Source: Knoxdaviesia capensis (Eukaryota; Ascomycota; Sordariomycetes; Microascales; Gondwanamycetaceae). From it: a stretch of 64,000 bases of DNA. The notes beneath the pieces are model-generated. The model saw only the letters and a program-made list of their open reading frames with translations. It ran no database searches and was not told the origin of the DNA. The stretch's first letter is position 1, and every line of letters starts with the position of its first letter. The stretch is from positions 2,158,144 through 2,222,143 of the forward strand of contig LNGK01000002.1 of NCBI GenBank assembly GCA_001510575.1, given 5' to 3'. A program made the translations under genes and the position numbers. Shown in pieces: positions 41,739 through 54,900 of the stretch.

Positions 41739-44486
41739 CTACTGACTAGCAGCCTCAGCCCGAAGTTGCCGGTTAATCTCGTCCGGGGTGCGGCTGTCGT
41801 CAGCCAGTTCGAGCTTAGCCGAGACAGTCTCGTACTGCTGGTTCTCGGCCGCAGCGAGTCCGGCCACGGCCTGAGCCACGGCCTCGAGCGGAGTCGGGGC
41901 GGGAGGCGCATCGGGGATGTGGACATCGCCCGACCCGTTGGCCTGGTCGGCTCCGGCCGAGGCCGACTGGTCCAGGTTAAGGTTCTGAGGAGGAGGGGGG
42001 ATCTCGCGCTGGGCCTCCAGAAGACGCGACTGGAGGTGGATAACGTACTCACGCAGAGCGTAGTTCTCGTTTTGGATGACCTTGAAGTTCTCCTCAACAT
42101 TGGCGAACTCACGAACCTGCTGCTCTAGCTTCTTGATGTATCCCTCCTTGCGCTGGCGGAAGGCTCTCTGTGGAGGAAGAAAAAAAGTGTGCAAGGTTAG
42201 TTACGTAAGTTCTTATCAAGATGGGTTTTGGGCGCATGTGAAGTCATCTTGAACATGCTGACTCAAATCTGAAGTGAAGTGAAGCGGGTGATGCCGAGAC
42301 TACGGCGGAAAAAAATATTAAAAGGAAGAATGCAGTTATGATTCAGCAATGATAAATCATTGATCGGATCATTATAGCATCCTTGCACTTTTGGTGTGAG
42401 CAAGACACAAACCAGCTTGCCGCCAGGAACCGCTTGATAGGCGTTTTAAGCGCACTATCTCGACGGATGGTGTAGTCAGCAAGAAGCAGGTCGAGTCGCG
42501 ATACCGCGACAGAACTTGCTTCGTTGTGATTTCACAATTTCGCCCAGTACTGTAGAGGGAATAAGCCATGTACGAGCCACCCAAGAGGTAATTAACCCGG
42601 CCAAGAATATTCCCTCCAACAGTGCTGCGCAGCAGTTCTGAACACAGTCTGCGACTACAAGTACGACATGGCGAAATCAAGGAACAAGAAAACAACGGGT
42701 GAATTGACACAGGCGGGGAAGGGGTGCGGTAGCTGCGGGAGAAAACCTTACCTGAGCGGCTCTGTTCTGAGCAGCACGCTTGGACTGCGACAGCTCCCGC
42801 TTGTTGCCCTTGCGGCCGTCCGAAGCCTCGGCGGTGGCCTGGGGGGCGGGGGCAACGCCAGCGGGAACGATGGCCTGAGGCGGGGCGGAAGTCGGCATGG
42901 CGCCGGAGGTGACGGCCTGGGCAATAGGAACGGCCGACATCATGCTAGCCTCGGGGGCAATGGCAACCTGGCCGTGAGAGCGGGTCCGAAGCTCGGGGTC
43001 GATGTAAGCGTCGCCTTCGACGTTAAGAGCCTGTTGCTGCGCCTGAACTCCTAGGGCCTGAGTCACCTGGCTCGCTATTTCGGTGTAATCGGGCACCGGG
43101 GCAATGGTGCGGACAGATCGGGTCTGCGCGTCTCGGACGGCAGCAGTGACTCCTTCGGGGAGAGCCTTGAGGAGTTCAAGAGTCGCACGCAGATCTGAGT
43201 CTATAGGACAGACACAAGGCGAAGAAACATTAGTATCCTAGAGGCTCCTTAGCATTTGCGAAGGCGGAGAGCAGAGTCTTGCGCAAAGTGGCTGGGGGGA
43301 AGCATGGCAGGCAATGCGTCGGTGTAAGTGAAGCAGCACACTAGCGCATGCTTGCGTAATGAGCGGCAGGAAGATGAGATGAGGGCATGGAAGAGGGGGG
43401 TAAGTGTAAAAGCGGTGCCAATAGACCCAGTTGGATCAGAAGGATTGCCTTACAACAGGTTGGAAAAGCGCAAAAAAAAGAAAGAAAAAAAAGACAGTAA
43501 CGCCGTGCAGATAAGATTGTGAAGGGTGGGAGATAGATCAGTGACGGTGAAGATGGATAAGCAAGATGAAGATAAATATATGCAGCAAGTGCGAAACAAT
43601 GAAAGACGAGCGCCAAGGTCCAGTGATAGCGATAAATCAATATGCCAAAATGGGGTATTTGGGAGGGAGAAGGAAAATGTGAAAAGGAAGAGAAGAGCCA
43701 GCAAAGATCAAGAATCGATCTTTGACGAGTGGGTAGTGGGAGGGCCAGGGAATATGATATTCTGCCATGAAGAGGTGTAAAGAGAAGAGTGAGACGGAAT
43801 TGGGGGGGGTGAGAGTTGATTATTCATCAGCAGAGGGAAAGCGGTATGTCAGCAAGCCCGAAAACCAAGGTGTGGAAGCGGCAATGCAACGCGACGCAAG
43901 GTGATTGGGTGCATGCAACTTGACATTAAGGCACTTGCGTTCTTTAAGTCAGAGGAACACCGACCAAAGCAAGAAAACCCACATGCGCGCGACAGCCCGA
44001 AAGCACCTTCCCAAACTTTGCCCCAGTAGTAGTAGTACACTTGTACATGCCGAGAGGAAGCAAAGGATAAAAAAAATAAAAAAATAAAGAGCGAATCACC
44101 ATGCGAAACGCATCAGGTTGAGAAAGAAAAAGAGAACCAAGAGAAGTGTAGTGCTCTGGCTGACTCTGAATCTTGGCACCCTGTTGGGGCTTCTCTTCCA
44201 AGTGCTGTTGCTGTCGCGTCTGAGGCCACTCTCGAGTTATCGGAGATGGAGACTTCTCTATCGTCGATGACAGGAGGGATGACGACAGACGGAATTTGGC
44301 GATGGGTCTTGATGATTAATACGCGCGACAACACCAGGCTCACGGTGATTGGATGCGCGGACGCGCAGCGCATTCTGCAGAGTTGACGTGCGGAAAACAG
44401 AAAATACAAAGATAAAAAGATCGTGGAAGCTTACCTGACGAGGAAGCAAGAGCAGATGAAGTAGTCGTTTCACCGGACTTCTTCAT
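41739..44486 (-). CDS. KapC-like bZIP transcription factor
   Basis: Exons 44486-44435, 43200-42752 and 42167-41739 encode 309 residues. The basic region SKRAAQNRAAQRAFRQRKE is interrupted by intron 2 after the second Ala-Gln (residue 167). It runs into a leucine zipper (YIKKLEQQV, then ENYALREYVIHLQSRLLEAQ). The zipper and the following Pro/Asn patch resemble Aspergillus KapC, a putative DNA-binding regulator; that comparison is from memory. The N-terminal part (DLRATLELLKALPEGV, then DYTEIASQV) is likely regulatory. Introns are 1234 and 584 nt, very long compared with the other genes here. Yap1-type Cys-rich redox domains are absent. The start MKKSGETTTS is joined by phase and frame; another first exon within the long intron is possible. 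Confidence 0.85.
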
Positions 44487-46939
44487 TCTCGGAGCTTATT
44501 GAAGCTGATAAGATAGTTGAGGTTGATTATGATGATGACAATGATTGTGGATCCTGGTTGGAGGAAGACAGGAGGATGATGAATAAAAGAGAAGAATGAA
44601 AGGCGTGTTGAGAGAGTATGTAAAAAAGTTGTCACAAAGAAATATTGTGAAGAGGGAAAGCGGGAAGAAGAGGAGAATTTGTAGGACGATGAAGAAAGAG
44701 GGGGAAGAGGAGAAAAACAAAGCTAGGGCGCATAGAAAAACAAGCTGACTCGCAAAGAAAGACGCAAAAAAAACAGTGAGGCCGAAAATCAAAAAAGTGA
44801 GGCCGAAATGTATACACACTTTGGCGTGAGAAGCGACCTGGTGATAAGTTGTTGCTATGTTTTTTTCTTAGCTTGGTCAATACTGACGATGGTTTCTGGA
44901 GGTTGAGGATCTGACTCAGCAAGTGCTGTTTTGGGGGGAGGGGGGTGTCGCCGAAAAAAAAATTCACACCAAGACGACGAGCGAAAAAATCAGTGACTGT
45001 CACAGATTGAGGATGAGTAAACCAAGTTGGAGTAGTCAGAAAAGAGAGCAGCCCAAATGAAGTCTTCAGAAAATGCGATGCGAGATGGGGAGGAAAGGAG
45101 GGAAAACTCGAAAAGGCTGGGGAGAGAGATTAATAAGAGATTATATGATACACGGACGGGCTGGCTGCATCCCTCATGCACTTTGGGCAGAGTGGAGCCA
45201 GACTTTTGGCCCAGTCACTTTGCCTGAATAGGCGAGGAGCGAAAAGTGGGGTCCTTGAGATTATATAACAGACGGTGCTATTTCGGGTGATTTACAGTAT
45301 GGAAATACTGTGTACCTCCTCACGTGTCTGGGAACGGTAGAATCGAGTCAGTCACAATTCTCAACGGACGATACCATGAGGTCTTTTCCCTCTCGCGCCT
45401 TTTTTTCCCCGTCTTTTCCAGAGCAGTACCCAAAGGACGAACTCCTCATCTTCAAGATGCGAGAATAGCAAATCCGATGCGGGATTCACTTGCAAGTCGG
45501 CATCCAACGCGAACAAGCGCAGAGTTGAGGATACCGATGCGATAGTGGGCAACATTGTACACAGTGCATGGCGGAAAACGTAACTGCGCTGACTCAGACT
45601 GGGTGCGGCCACACGCACTTAGCCGAAATAGGTCAGGCGGGGACAGATTGGGAAGATGACTCATACTTTACGTGTTTTCGGGATGGGTGAGACGACGGAG
45701 GTCGAAAAGGTGAAAGCCGAGAGAAAAAAAAAAGAAAGAAAAAAAAAAGACTGAGCGCGTAAGTTGCTGCACGTGATATTGTGAGATCCTGCGACGCGGA
45801 CCTACTCCAAGGACCCGAGACCGAAAGATCAATAAATGGTTCAAGAATGCGCATTTCGCGTTGTAGAGCGTTGTAGAGAGTTGTAGAGAGTTGTAGAGAA
45901 CTGGGGACATATTATAAGGAGAAAACATATCTTCTCTGTTCGGTTCCCGGCCGATCCCCACACACATACCCATATCTAGACTCACATTATTCTTTAGTCG
46001 TCGTGAAACTGCAGCCAAGACTCGATGAGCAGAAGAGGTTACGAGTACACATGCGTTGATGCCACCAGTTCTTCGGGTCCAAGTTGTGCTGTCGAGGTGG
46101 TCGTGGTAAGTTACGTGCATGTACCAGCAGGTCTCCAACCTCCGGAGCTTCCACCTCTTGCTGACGATATTTGACGCTCTCGCTGAATCTACGACAGTCC
46201 GGGTAAGATTCGTATCAAAGCATGTAAGACGTTTTGGGCAGGTTCGCGATGCAACAGGCGGAAATGCACACATAAGAAAGCAATTCCGTCCGGAGCTCTC
46301 GGAGGAGTGGCCCACCCACATTTCGGGAGACGGAAGACCGCCGTAGCCTGCGGTGCTGTATCCACCCACCCGCCGATGCAGCTTTCCGTCGGTGAAGTGC
46401 GAATAGTCTCGTGGACTTGTATATATCGGGGGAAGATAAATAGGAAGATAAAATAAGACAGTGAAACCAGTTCTCTGTCTTCAAAACTGTCAGAAATGGG
46501 TGGTGGTTGAAAGACTCCCGGTTTATCACCACGTGATGTCGCGATAACTCAGTTCTCAGTGCAGGAACAACCGTGCCCAGCTACCTTCCAGCTTTCAACT
46601 TGGAACGTCCTTCACCAATTTCAACGTCACTCGATCTTCAACGTCTTGCTTTCTTCTGCACTTCCTCTTCATGTTTTTCTGCTTTCTTTTCTTCACCTCC
46701 CCCTAACTTTTATCTCTCTTTTTCTTCTCACTGTCTTACCCCCGATCGCATACACAAACCATCACAACAACAAACGGCAACATCACCATCACCACCACAC
46801 TCCACCAGCCAGTTCCTGGGTGTTTATTGCGGCCGCAGACCAACAACACCGGCGTTGGTCTCGGTGGGCGCTGCGAAAGCACAGGGCGAGAAGCACCCGC
46901 CACCGCCACTTCTAACACCCCAGCGCCATACACACCACC
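44487..46939. other. Divergent promoter region of the bZIP and PCI genes
   Basis: About 2.45 kb with short open frames only. Contains four copies of a 10-bp repeat at 45861-45900 and a pyrimidine-rich leader before 46940. No gene recognised. Confidence 0.5.
45861..45900 (+). repeat. Short tandem repeat, TTGTAGAGNG x4
   Basis: Four consecutive 10-base units; units 2 and 3 are identical and units 1 and 4 differ at one base each. It lies in the divergent promoter region. Confidence 0.9.
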
Positions 46940-48771
46940 ATGAGTCTCGTCATCCAATTCCTGTCGCAGCTGCGCAGCTTCGTGCGCGCCAACGACGGCG
47001 AGAAGCTGCGTGCCTGGCTGCAGGTCGACCCGGGCACCGCATCGCCGCAGTACCGTCAGCTGGCCGACACGCTGCGCTCGCAGTTCCGCGACAGCGCGGC
47101 GATCGACGCGCTGGTCGAGAAGTGCCTGCCCGAGGACGACGATGCCGCCGCCGCCGCAGACCCGTCCGTCCCGACGCCGTGGCCCGGCCTGATCAGCTTC
47201 GTGAAGGACTATCTGATGTTCTGGCGGGATGCGGATTTTGCGGATTTGTTTGGTGCACATGAACTGCTGTGCGGATTGGTCAAGTGGGTTTCTCTTTTTT
47301 GTCACTTTGCTTATGGCCTGCTTGTCCCGGCTGCTAATGACTACATGAACACCCCACAGCTCCTGTAGCACAGCCTTCGCCCATCCCACCTACGGTGGCC
47401 TGCTGCTCAAGACCAGCATGTCCCTGTCGGAGACTCTCTCCAAACTCACCATGCTGCTCTCCCGCCGCCCGGATCTGCTCCGGCGCCGCGGCGGCGGCGG
47501 TGGCGACGACGACAACCGCAAGTCGGTGGCCGAGATGTCGGCCGAGATTCTGCAGAAGATCTTCACCACCTGCCTGACCGACCGCTCCAGCGCGCGGTTC
47601 AGCCGGCCAGAAGGCAAGAAAATCGGCGTGTACATGTTCGCAAACCTTGTTCTCAAGCTTCTGTTTGCTGTAGGTTCCCTCCCGCCCCTTCCTCCTCATC
47701 CATGTGAGTGAGTAAGTGTGTGTGTGTGTGTGTGTGTGTGTATGTCTAACTCTCTCTCTCTCTCTCAAGTGTCACCGTTCCCACCTCGCCAAACAAATCT
47801 TCACCAACATCTCCACAAACTCGCCGCCCCTCTCGCTGTACCCCGCTGCCCAGCGCGTCACGTTCCTGTACTACCTCGGCCGCTTCAACTTCGCCAACAA
47901 CCACTTTGCGCGCGCCGCCGCCTGCCTGCAGGACGCCTACCTGCAGACCCCGCCGCCTCTGACCACCCACCGCCGCCGCATCCTCGAGTACCTGGTGCCG
48001 GCGAACCTGATGCTCGGCCGCGTGCCCTCGGCGCTCCTCCTCGCAAGACCGGAGGCCACGGTGCCGTTCGCCGCGCCGACCGGCTCCGTGTCCGTGGCCG
48101 CCGTGTACACGCCGCTCGTGCGCGCGCTGCGCCGCGGCGACTTCGTGGGGTTCCAGCACACCCTAGCGGCCTTTGAGGCGTACCTGTTCGCCCGCGGCCT
48201 GCTGCTCACGCTGGCTAACAAGCTGCGTCCTGTGCTGTGGCGCTCGCTCAGCCGCCGGGTGTTCCTCCTCACGTACACGTCCCCGCAGGCCGACGCCGCG
48301 AGCGACGCAGCCGCCCGCAAGGCTGCGCTGCTCGATCTCACCCATCTGCACGCCGCCGCAGTGTACCAGCAGCACCTGCTCGAGGGGTGGCAGCCCGCCC
48401 CCGGCTCCGGCACCGGCACCGGCGGTGGCAGCAGCAACAACGCGCTGTTCATGCAGGCCGTGACCAACCACGCCGCCACAACCCTCGTGCCCCCGCCCAC
48501 CGGCGCCCGCCGCCTCCGGCCCAACGAAGGTCTCGTATGGGGCAACGCCGCCGTCACGCCCGCCGACGTCGAGATGGCCGTCACCGTGCTGATCGAGCAG
48601 GGGCTGCTGCACGGCTACGTCGCGCACTCGATGGGCAAGTTCGCCGTGCTGGGCGCCCGCCTCAAGTCGCCGCTAGTGGCCGGGTGGCCCACCGTGGCCC
48701 AGGCCATCCGTGATCGGCGGTATGATGAGGACTTTGACGTTGCGGATGTGCCGGGTTGGGTGAAGGCGTGA
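46940..48771 (+). CDS. PCI-domain protein, Thp1/PCID2 family (TREX-2 mRNA export)
   Basis: Exons 46940-47283, 47360-47669 and 47770-48771 encode 551 residues. The N terminus, VIQFLSQLRSFVRANDGEKL then RAWLQVDPG, and the helical repeats KIGVYMFANLVLKLLFA and YYLGRFNFANNHFARAAACL are characteristic of the Thp1/PCID2/CSN12 group. The C-terminal part, LRRGDFVGFQHTLAAFEAYL followed by the winged-helix part (TPADVEMAVTVLIEQGLLHG), is the PCI domain. Thp1 binds Sac3 and Sem1 in TREX-2 at the nuclear pore. CSN12 is a close relative; the short N terminus favours Thp1/PCID2. Gly-rich and Ser/Asn-rich loops are local insertions. Intron 2 has a GT microsatellite, a CTAAC and a TC tract before an AAG acceptor. 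Confidence 0.88.
47716..47766 (+). repeat. GT and TC microsatellites inside PCI-gene intron 2
   Basis: Thirteen GT units at 47716-47741, then the branch-point-like CTAAC, then eight TC units just before the acceptor AAG at 47767-47769. Confidence 0.9.
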
Positions 48772-50152
48772 AGGCGCGAACGGGGCGGTTTCTATATATT
48801 TCTTGGCTTTTGCCCGTGTTGGATGCGGGACTTTTTCTTGTCGGTCTAACTAGATAAGCGTGTGTTTTTCTTCATTGTGTGCATTTGATGATGGACGAGA
48901 CTCTATATACGAATCAACAATATCCCGCGTTCAGCACATTTTCTGTAATTTCACACATGGCCCCTAGTAGCTAGCTATCTACATTCTCACATATACCAAT
49001 CTCTTTCCGCTTCGTTTACACATTCACCACGCATATTATTGCACTCAATAGCTCAAAGATCAAGGTATGATAAGGTGTATTGTTATATTACATCCTATCT
49101 CTATGCGAAACAGGGCTCGTTCTTTTGCAGAGCCCGTGTAAGGAGAACATGAAGGCCCAATTCCAATCTACCACGCAGACGACAGCCAGCTGCACGCAAG
49201 CCGAGCGCTGTTGTCCGACGTATACAGCAGCAAAGGCCAGATCGGCAGCCACCACACCGCACTGTCATCCATGCGGTAGCATCGAATGGGATTCAGTTCA
49301 TCCAAAGGGAAGAAAATAACAGACCTCCCATCCACTTCGGACGGGTGTCGTCTCCCGCTTTCTATTGCATGACTCCCAGCCCAACAGGAGCTTTGCTCCA
49401 AAAGTCGCCAGCACGATGCATATGACATGGCAAGAAAGGGGGAGATAGAAGATCGTCGAAAGGGAAAAAAGGAGCAGAAAAAAAAAGATTGGGTATGAAG
49501 GCTAGGCAAGAAAGATTTTCAAGCAATGAAAAAGACGAAGAAAAAATGGGCTCGACTGCAAAAATAAACCGGCCCAATACAGCGTAGAAAGAAAAGTTGA
49601 TAGATATCACAAGGTTGAAAAGAAAACGCGAAGGTCGAAAATCGGGACCCGTTTGTTCTGCTATAGTCCGGCCGCTCACGTAGCCGTCATCGTTGAATCA
49701 ATGCATGAAAAGAACTCCGAAATAAAATGGTGAAATGCCATAGATATGGGCCAACAAGACAGTGTATTTAGTCGGAAAGAAGATTGGAATATATATAAAG
49801 ATAAAATAAAAAAAGGAATATATAAAAAGGGGTGAAGTCGAAGATGAATCAAAAAGAAACGGCAAGTTCAAGGCTGGGTATAGAAAGCTTGCGAATCGAA
49901 ATTTTAAGAAGACCGATGTCCTGCGGATAGAATAAAACGCCAGGTCGCTGCTTCGCTGAGCAGAAGAAATGCAGTGCGTGTATGGGTCGAAAAGAGAATT
50001 TAAGCGGTCAGAATATGTGCAAAGAACTTGATCCGGCTAGGCCTATTTAGAAAATAGGGCTTGTCGATGTTGTGAGCAGCAGAAAACGGAAATGAAATGA
50101 GATAAGCGAATGAATGTGTTCAAAGAATCTTTCAACGGATGGAATCTCCAGT
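48772..50152. other. Convergent 3' spacer between the PCI and SUN genes
   Basis: About 1.4 kb of AT-rich 3' sequence. Short frames only. No gene recognised. Confidence 0.55.
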
Positions 50153-51908
50153 TTAATAGAAGTACGCGGCCGCGACGAAGGCGATAACAAGGCTAGCAAG
50201 TGCCGCACCACCCTGCTGGCGTCCCGAGGCCTCGTTAGTCTCGGTGGGAGACTCGGCGGACTCGTCAGTGGTCGGGGAAGACTCTCCTTCAAGGGTGGTG
50301 TCGGGAGAGAGAGTGACCGAAGGCTCAGGAGTAGGCTCACTGTCGGGAAGCAGATCAGTCTCGGTTCCGTTCTCGTGGAAGATACCAGGGAGGACGGTGA
50401 GCGGGGCTGAGGTGGCGGTCGACGACGAAGACGTGGTGGTGGTGCTGGAAACCTTGCTAGAAGTGGTAGAGGTGGTAGTCGAAGAAGAAGAAGAAGAAGA
50501 AGAAGAAGTGGTCGATGTGGGCGTGGGAGTGGGAGTCGGAGTCGGCGTCGGGGTCGGAGTGGGGGTCGGCGATGGGGACGACTCGGCAGGAGGAGTGGAG
50601 TCACCGTTGGTAGAGAAAACCACAATGTTGGCCTTCTTGCCAGCGGGAACGGTAACAACGCAGAAAGATGAGCCACCGGCACCGGCAGAAGCAAGATTGC
50701 TGGTGACCTGTCCGAGACCAGACTTCGAAGGATCGATTTCGCAGGGAAGACCGTTGCAGCCACCGCCGGGACACTCGATACGGACACCGAAAGACGGCAG
50801 GGTTTTCTCCATGCCGTTACCCTCGAACTCGAAAATGGGGTTCCAGCCGACCTTAACAAAGGTTTGGCCAGTGGCATCAGCGTTGGCTCCAGCAACGTAA
50901 GGGCTCCAGTTGCCGATGGGGTGCTTGTTGTCTCCCCAGATGCAGCCTTCGGAGCCGGTTCCGGGAGGGTTGATGTAGTAACTAAATTTTACAAAAGGAT
51001 TGTTAGAAACGCTTGCTTTGCTGATTCGGCCAGCGTACAGCATATACTGTTGCTTGTTTCATGCTGGTGTCGAGCCATTGAGGTGTCTAGCTAAGCGAAA
51101 CCTGGGAAAAGAAAATTAATCGGCGCCAAAGAACTTACTGCGCAGCGGTTGAAGCCCAGTAGCTAGTGCCAGGCACGGCAAGCACAGCAGAGCCGCCCGG
51201 CGAGGCCAGAGTGGGAATCAGCATGGCCTCATTGCCGGGAAGAACGGTCTGGCAGAAAGACACCACGCCGGAACAGGTGTTAACGGCGGAAACGGAGCCA
51301 ACGCCTGAAACGCAATAAGGCGAATTCGGGAAGGGTTTGCGCGCAACGCCATCGTCGCCACAAAGAAGGCCGCCATTCTAGATTGGTTCAGAGCGCGTGT
51401 TAGTGACAGGTACAGGCGCGCCAGCGCCGCAACACAAAAAAACATATACATATTTTTTCGCCACGTTCAGGCCACTGAAAGATCGCGGTTTATATGCGCC
51501 CAAAATCATGTGCTACACGACTTGGAGCTTGTAACTCACCATTGATTGGGGATATGTGTAAGTCGAGCCCGGCTCCCATTGCGCCATCAGCATGCCCGGT
51601 TGGCAAGCAATAGGGCAATAGCCTCCAGAAACACACGGTTGATCGGGGCTCATGGCAAAGCCCGAGTTCTCGGCGCCCGGGACATAGACCAGTGACGGGT
51701 CCGAAGGCAACGAGCAGTGAATAGTTCTCGAGTCGAGAGGTCCAGCGGTCCGCGGGGACTCTCTTTGGCTGTGGCCATGGTTGTGGGCGTTGTGCTGGCG
51801 CTGGTGAAGCTGATAGTGGTTATGGCGGATCGAGACGGCGCTGGCTGTAGGTGTGAGGACAGCCAGGATAATCGAGGCAACGCCCGCAGTAGTAGATAAG
51901 GACAACAT
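50153..51908 (-). CDS. SUN-family (GH132) cell-wall protein, probably GPI-anchored
   Basis: Exons 51908-51540, 51377-51139 and 50981-50153 encode 478 residues. A signal peptide is visible, with likely cleavage after Ala24 (TPTASA). The Cys-rich SUN domain follows: MSPDQPCVSGGYCPIACQPG, FCQTVLPGNEAMLIPT, TAAHYYINPPG and CIWGDNKHPIGNWSPYVAGA. A (Pro-Thr)n linker and poly-Ser/Thr tract come next. The C terminus is small residues then a hydrophobic stretch (GGAALASLVIAFVAAAYFY), as in a GPI-anchor signal. SUN proteins (Sim1, Uth1, Nca3, Sun4; GH132) act in wall remodelling and septation; the GPI form resembles fission yeast Adg3. All intron phases agree with the conserved core. The Thr/Pro tract is probably heavily O-glycosylated. 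Confidence 0.93.
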
Positions 51909-54900
51909 TTTGGGTGACTGGAAAGAAGGTCTGTGTAGGCGGTTTTGGGTGGGTGGTGTGGCTGGTGGGATCTAAATAGCCATGCACAGCCGTCGGCGAT
52001 GGATTGAGAATATGCGCGGATGGCGGACGGCAACGATCGAGATGTCGCGATCGGGTCGACGTATAGATTCGTGCAATGGCCAAAAACGGTCGGCAATGCG
52101 CCGTCGAAAAGCAATTGACGCGTGGGAGTGTGGTGAATATTCGACAGAATTTGAGCGCCGACTCGATATTTAACGGCAACGAGTGCGAAGATGTGCGCGT
52201 GAAATGGCGGTTGTGTCGATCGATATCAGTCGATATAAGCGACGCAAGATTCCAACGTCGAAAGTCGGCTTGGAAGAATCGGACGAAGAAGGAGAAGAAA
52301 GATCAAAACAGACCAAATCAAAAAGATAAGATCCAAGCGAAGAAAAAGAGAATAATCAAGAATAAAAATATCGCGTTTGCTTCGTTAAATACTGAACGGT
52401 CGTAAGAAGACCAAGAAAAAAGATCAAGACAGAAAATTCAACAACAAGTAAGGAGTGTAAGGCCCAAAAATCTGGGGGAAACGAAAGTGATTGGAACAGA
52501 AGAAAAGAGAGAGAGGGAATAAAAAATATTCGAACAGAAAGGAACGAGAGAAAAGAAAGAAAAGCCTCGATCGAAAAGCCTGGGTCGGCTGGGTGGATAT
52601 GCAAGTGGAAGCGGGAAACCAAGTAAGGATGGTCGAGAAAAGAACGACATGGGAGTAAATGAAGGCGACAACAGCTGCAGCTAAACTAGCCGTTGTTACT
52701 CGGGAAGCGAGGGTGGGTTGGGAACAGAAGAAAGCAAGTGAAAAATGAGTGAAAAGTACCAAGATGATACTGCGGTGGTCTGTTCAAAGCCAAGCTAAAC
52801 CCCCCAGCATAGCCATGGAAATTCAAGCATGAACGGACGAGGGGACGAGAAGCGAGCGTGAGAGGACGAAGAAAAAGGTGAAGAAAGAGGAGAACAGCTG
52901 AGCAAGCGTACAGTACGTGGTCGAAGCCGGGGAGCGGTGGTCCAGTTTAAACAACAAGCTGGTGAGAAGAGCCGGGATCCGTTGTAAGCCAAAGAACAAG
53001 CATCTTCCAAGTGGGTAGCGTCTCCACAGTGCTTCAAGATGCTGGAGATTGGTCCCAAAGAGCCCGTTCACAGGATTTTATTCAAGCCAAATGAATGAAC
53101 TATACCCGGCTGTTGTATTCGTGTGATGATGGGGTATCTGCTGCCATCCGGGGGTGATTGGCGATATTGAGATTATTGACTGAGAGACGTGCAAGTGCCA
53201 GGTCTAGACTCCGGCAGCCAATGGGGGGCCCTCGAACAGCAAGCAAGGAGCCAGCTGGTCACAGGAGGATTGAGACAGCTGTCGAGTGAACGATCCCGGC
53301 TTCCACCAAACAGGTCACGGCGAGCAAAGCTTTTTTCGAAGCACGGGGGTGGGAAGGGTGTGTTTTGTGTCCGGGGGCAAGTGAAGAGCATCGAGGATCC
53401 AAGGCCCGTAGGTTCGGCGGCTATTGTACACACAACAGTCAGTTGCAGAAAGACCACGTCTTCCTTCTTTTTTCCCTTGGGCTTCCTGCTCCTCAATGTT
53501 GTTCCCAGCCAAACTAACTTGTGCTTGGTCACAGTTGGAGAACAAGAGATGAGATGACGGGTCCAGATTGGTGCAGGGGGGGCAGCCGTGACGGGTTGGT
53601 GGCTTGCCTGTAGATGTGGGAAACAATCTGGAATGAGATTGGCTAACACCCCCCCCCCCTTTCCCGTGGTCTCCCTTCATTCTGTGCCCATCTAATATCA
53701 GCATGGAGGCGAGCGAGATTTGACTTACAGGCACTTTAAATTTTTATTGGGCCCCCCTCAACAGCACGTTGCAACCTAAAAAGAAAAGGTTAGAAAAAAA
53801 AATTGCTTATGGTGTTGAGTTTGAAGCATGTTTATTTTCAGGCCGAGAGAGGAACAAGAAGAGGAGTGGGCCTGGCTAGGGCTTCTTTTTCTCTTTTTTT
53901 TTTCTTTTTCTTTCGACGGCATGTCGTCGATCCTCTAACGATTCTCCAGCAAACTGGGACGAAAGGGGGGAGAACAAGGATGTGGAAATGATAGCACTGT
54001 ATTTTAACAGTGCCGTTACAAGCATGAGGAAAGAATGTTTGGAGCTTGAACAGATGCCAAAGACCACATGGATATGTTCCAATGAAGCTCACGATCAAGC
54101 ATGGTGGCGATGCTTGACGGGAAGAAAAAAATAGCTCTCAAGGAGACACGGGGTGAAAACAAGGAAGAAAAGATTTTCAGTCGCCGGTTACGCCGAGAAC
54201 AAATAAACCGGCTTTGTGGGATGGTGATTAGGGCTTTCATCGGCAAGAGGAAGCTGCCATCGACATGATGGAATGGCTCTTTCCAAGTCTTGAGAGGGAA
54301 TGTCCAGACTCGAGAATCAGATGGAAGTCGGCGTTGTGCACCGCTCCTGCCGTACCAGTCGACTGGGCATATATTCAGGAAAGCCGTATATGCCATTAAA
54401 GAGGCGTGAGGAGAGCATGTCTCGTTCGTTTCTGCTGTGGGTTTGGTCTCTTCGGTGATATATCCACACAGTACCTCGTCTACGCCGACGAGGTTTTTCC
54501 CGAGCGGCAATATTTGACCTCCAAAAGGACTTATCCATATGGCCTTCGAAAAAATTTGCATTCCGGCGATATGGATGGTTGCCGGTGTTGAGGAGGGGAC
54601 AGACACACTCAAGACTTTCATGCACATACGGGTACTTCGAACGGGTGCTCAGTATAAGCTTAGAGTGGCCTGCTCAATGTTATTCTTTCCCCATTTGACA
54701 GACATGTTTGTTTCGAGTGAGGGGGAGCGGGCAGCGGGTGTAAATTGGCTGAGATCAACGACGAAGCCCAATCAGTGCCCAAACGAGCGGCAAGGCACGA
54801 GCTGAAGGGATCAGCCAGCACACACACTCACTCGGTGCATATGAGCCGGGCGAGAGAGAAGGTGCGCGATATGCAGCAAACAGAGCCAAGCCACAGTCGA

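Noticed and set aside
41739..44486. bZIP gene as Yap1/AP-1 oxidative-stress factor
   Set aside because: No Cys-rich redox domains, and the protein is too short; the zipper and following patch match the KapC type.
46940..48771. Assignment of the PCI protein as CSN12
   Set aside because: CSN12 and Thp1/PCID2 are close relatives, but the short N terminus starting with the VIQFLSQLRSF helix fits PCID2/Thp1 better. Not fully excluded.
54016..54627. 203-codon minus-strand frame
   Set aside because: No domain, no codon bias like the neighbours, and competing frames on the same strand overlap it.
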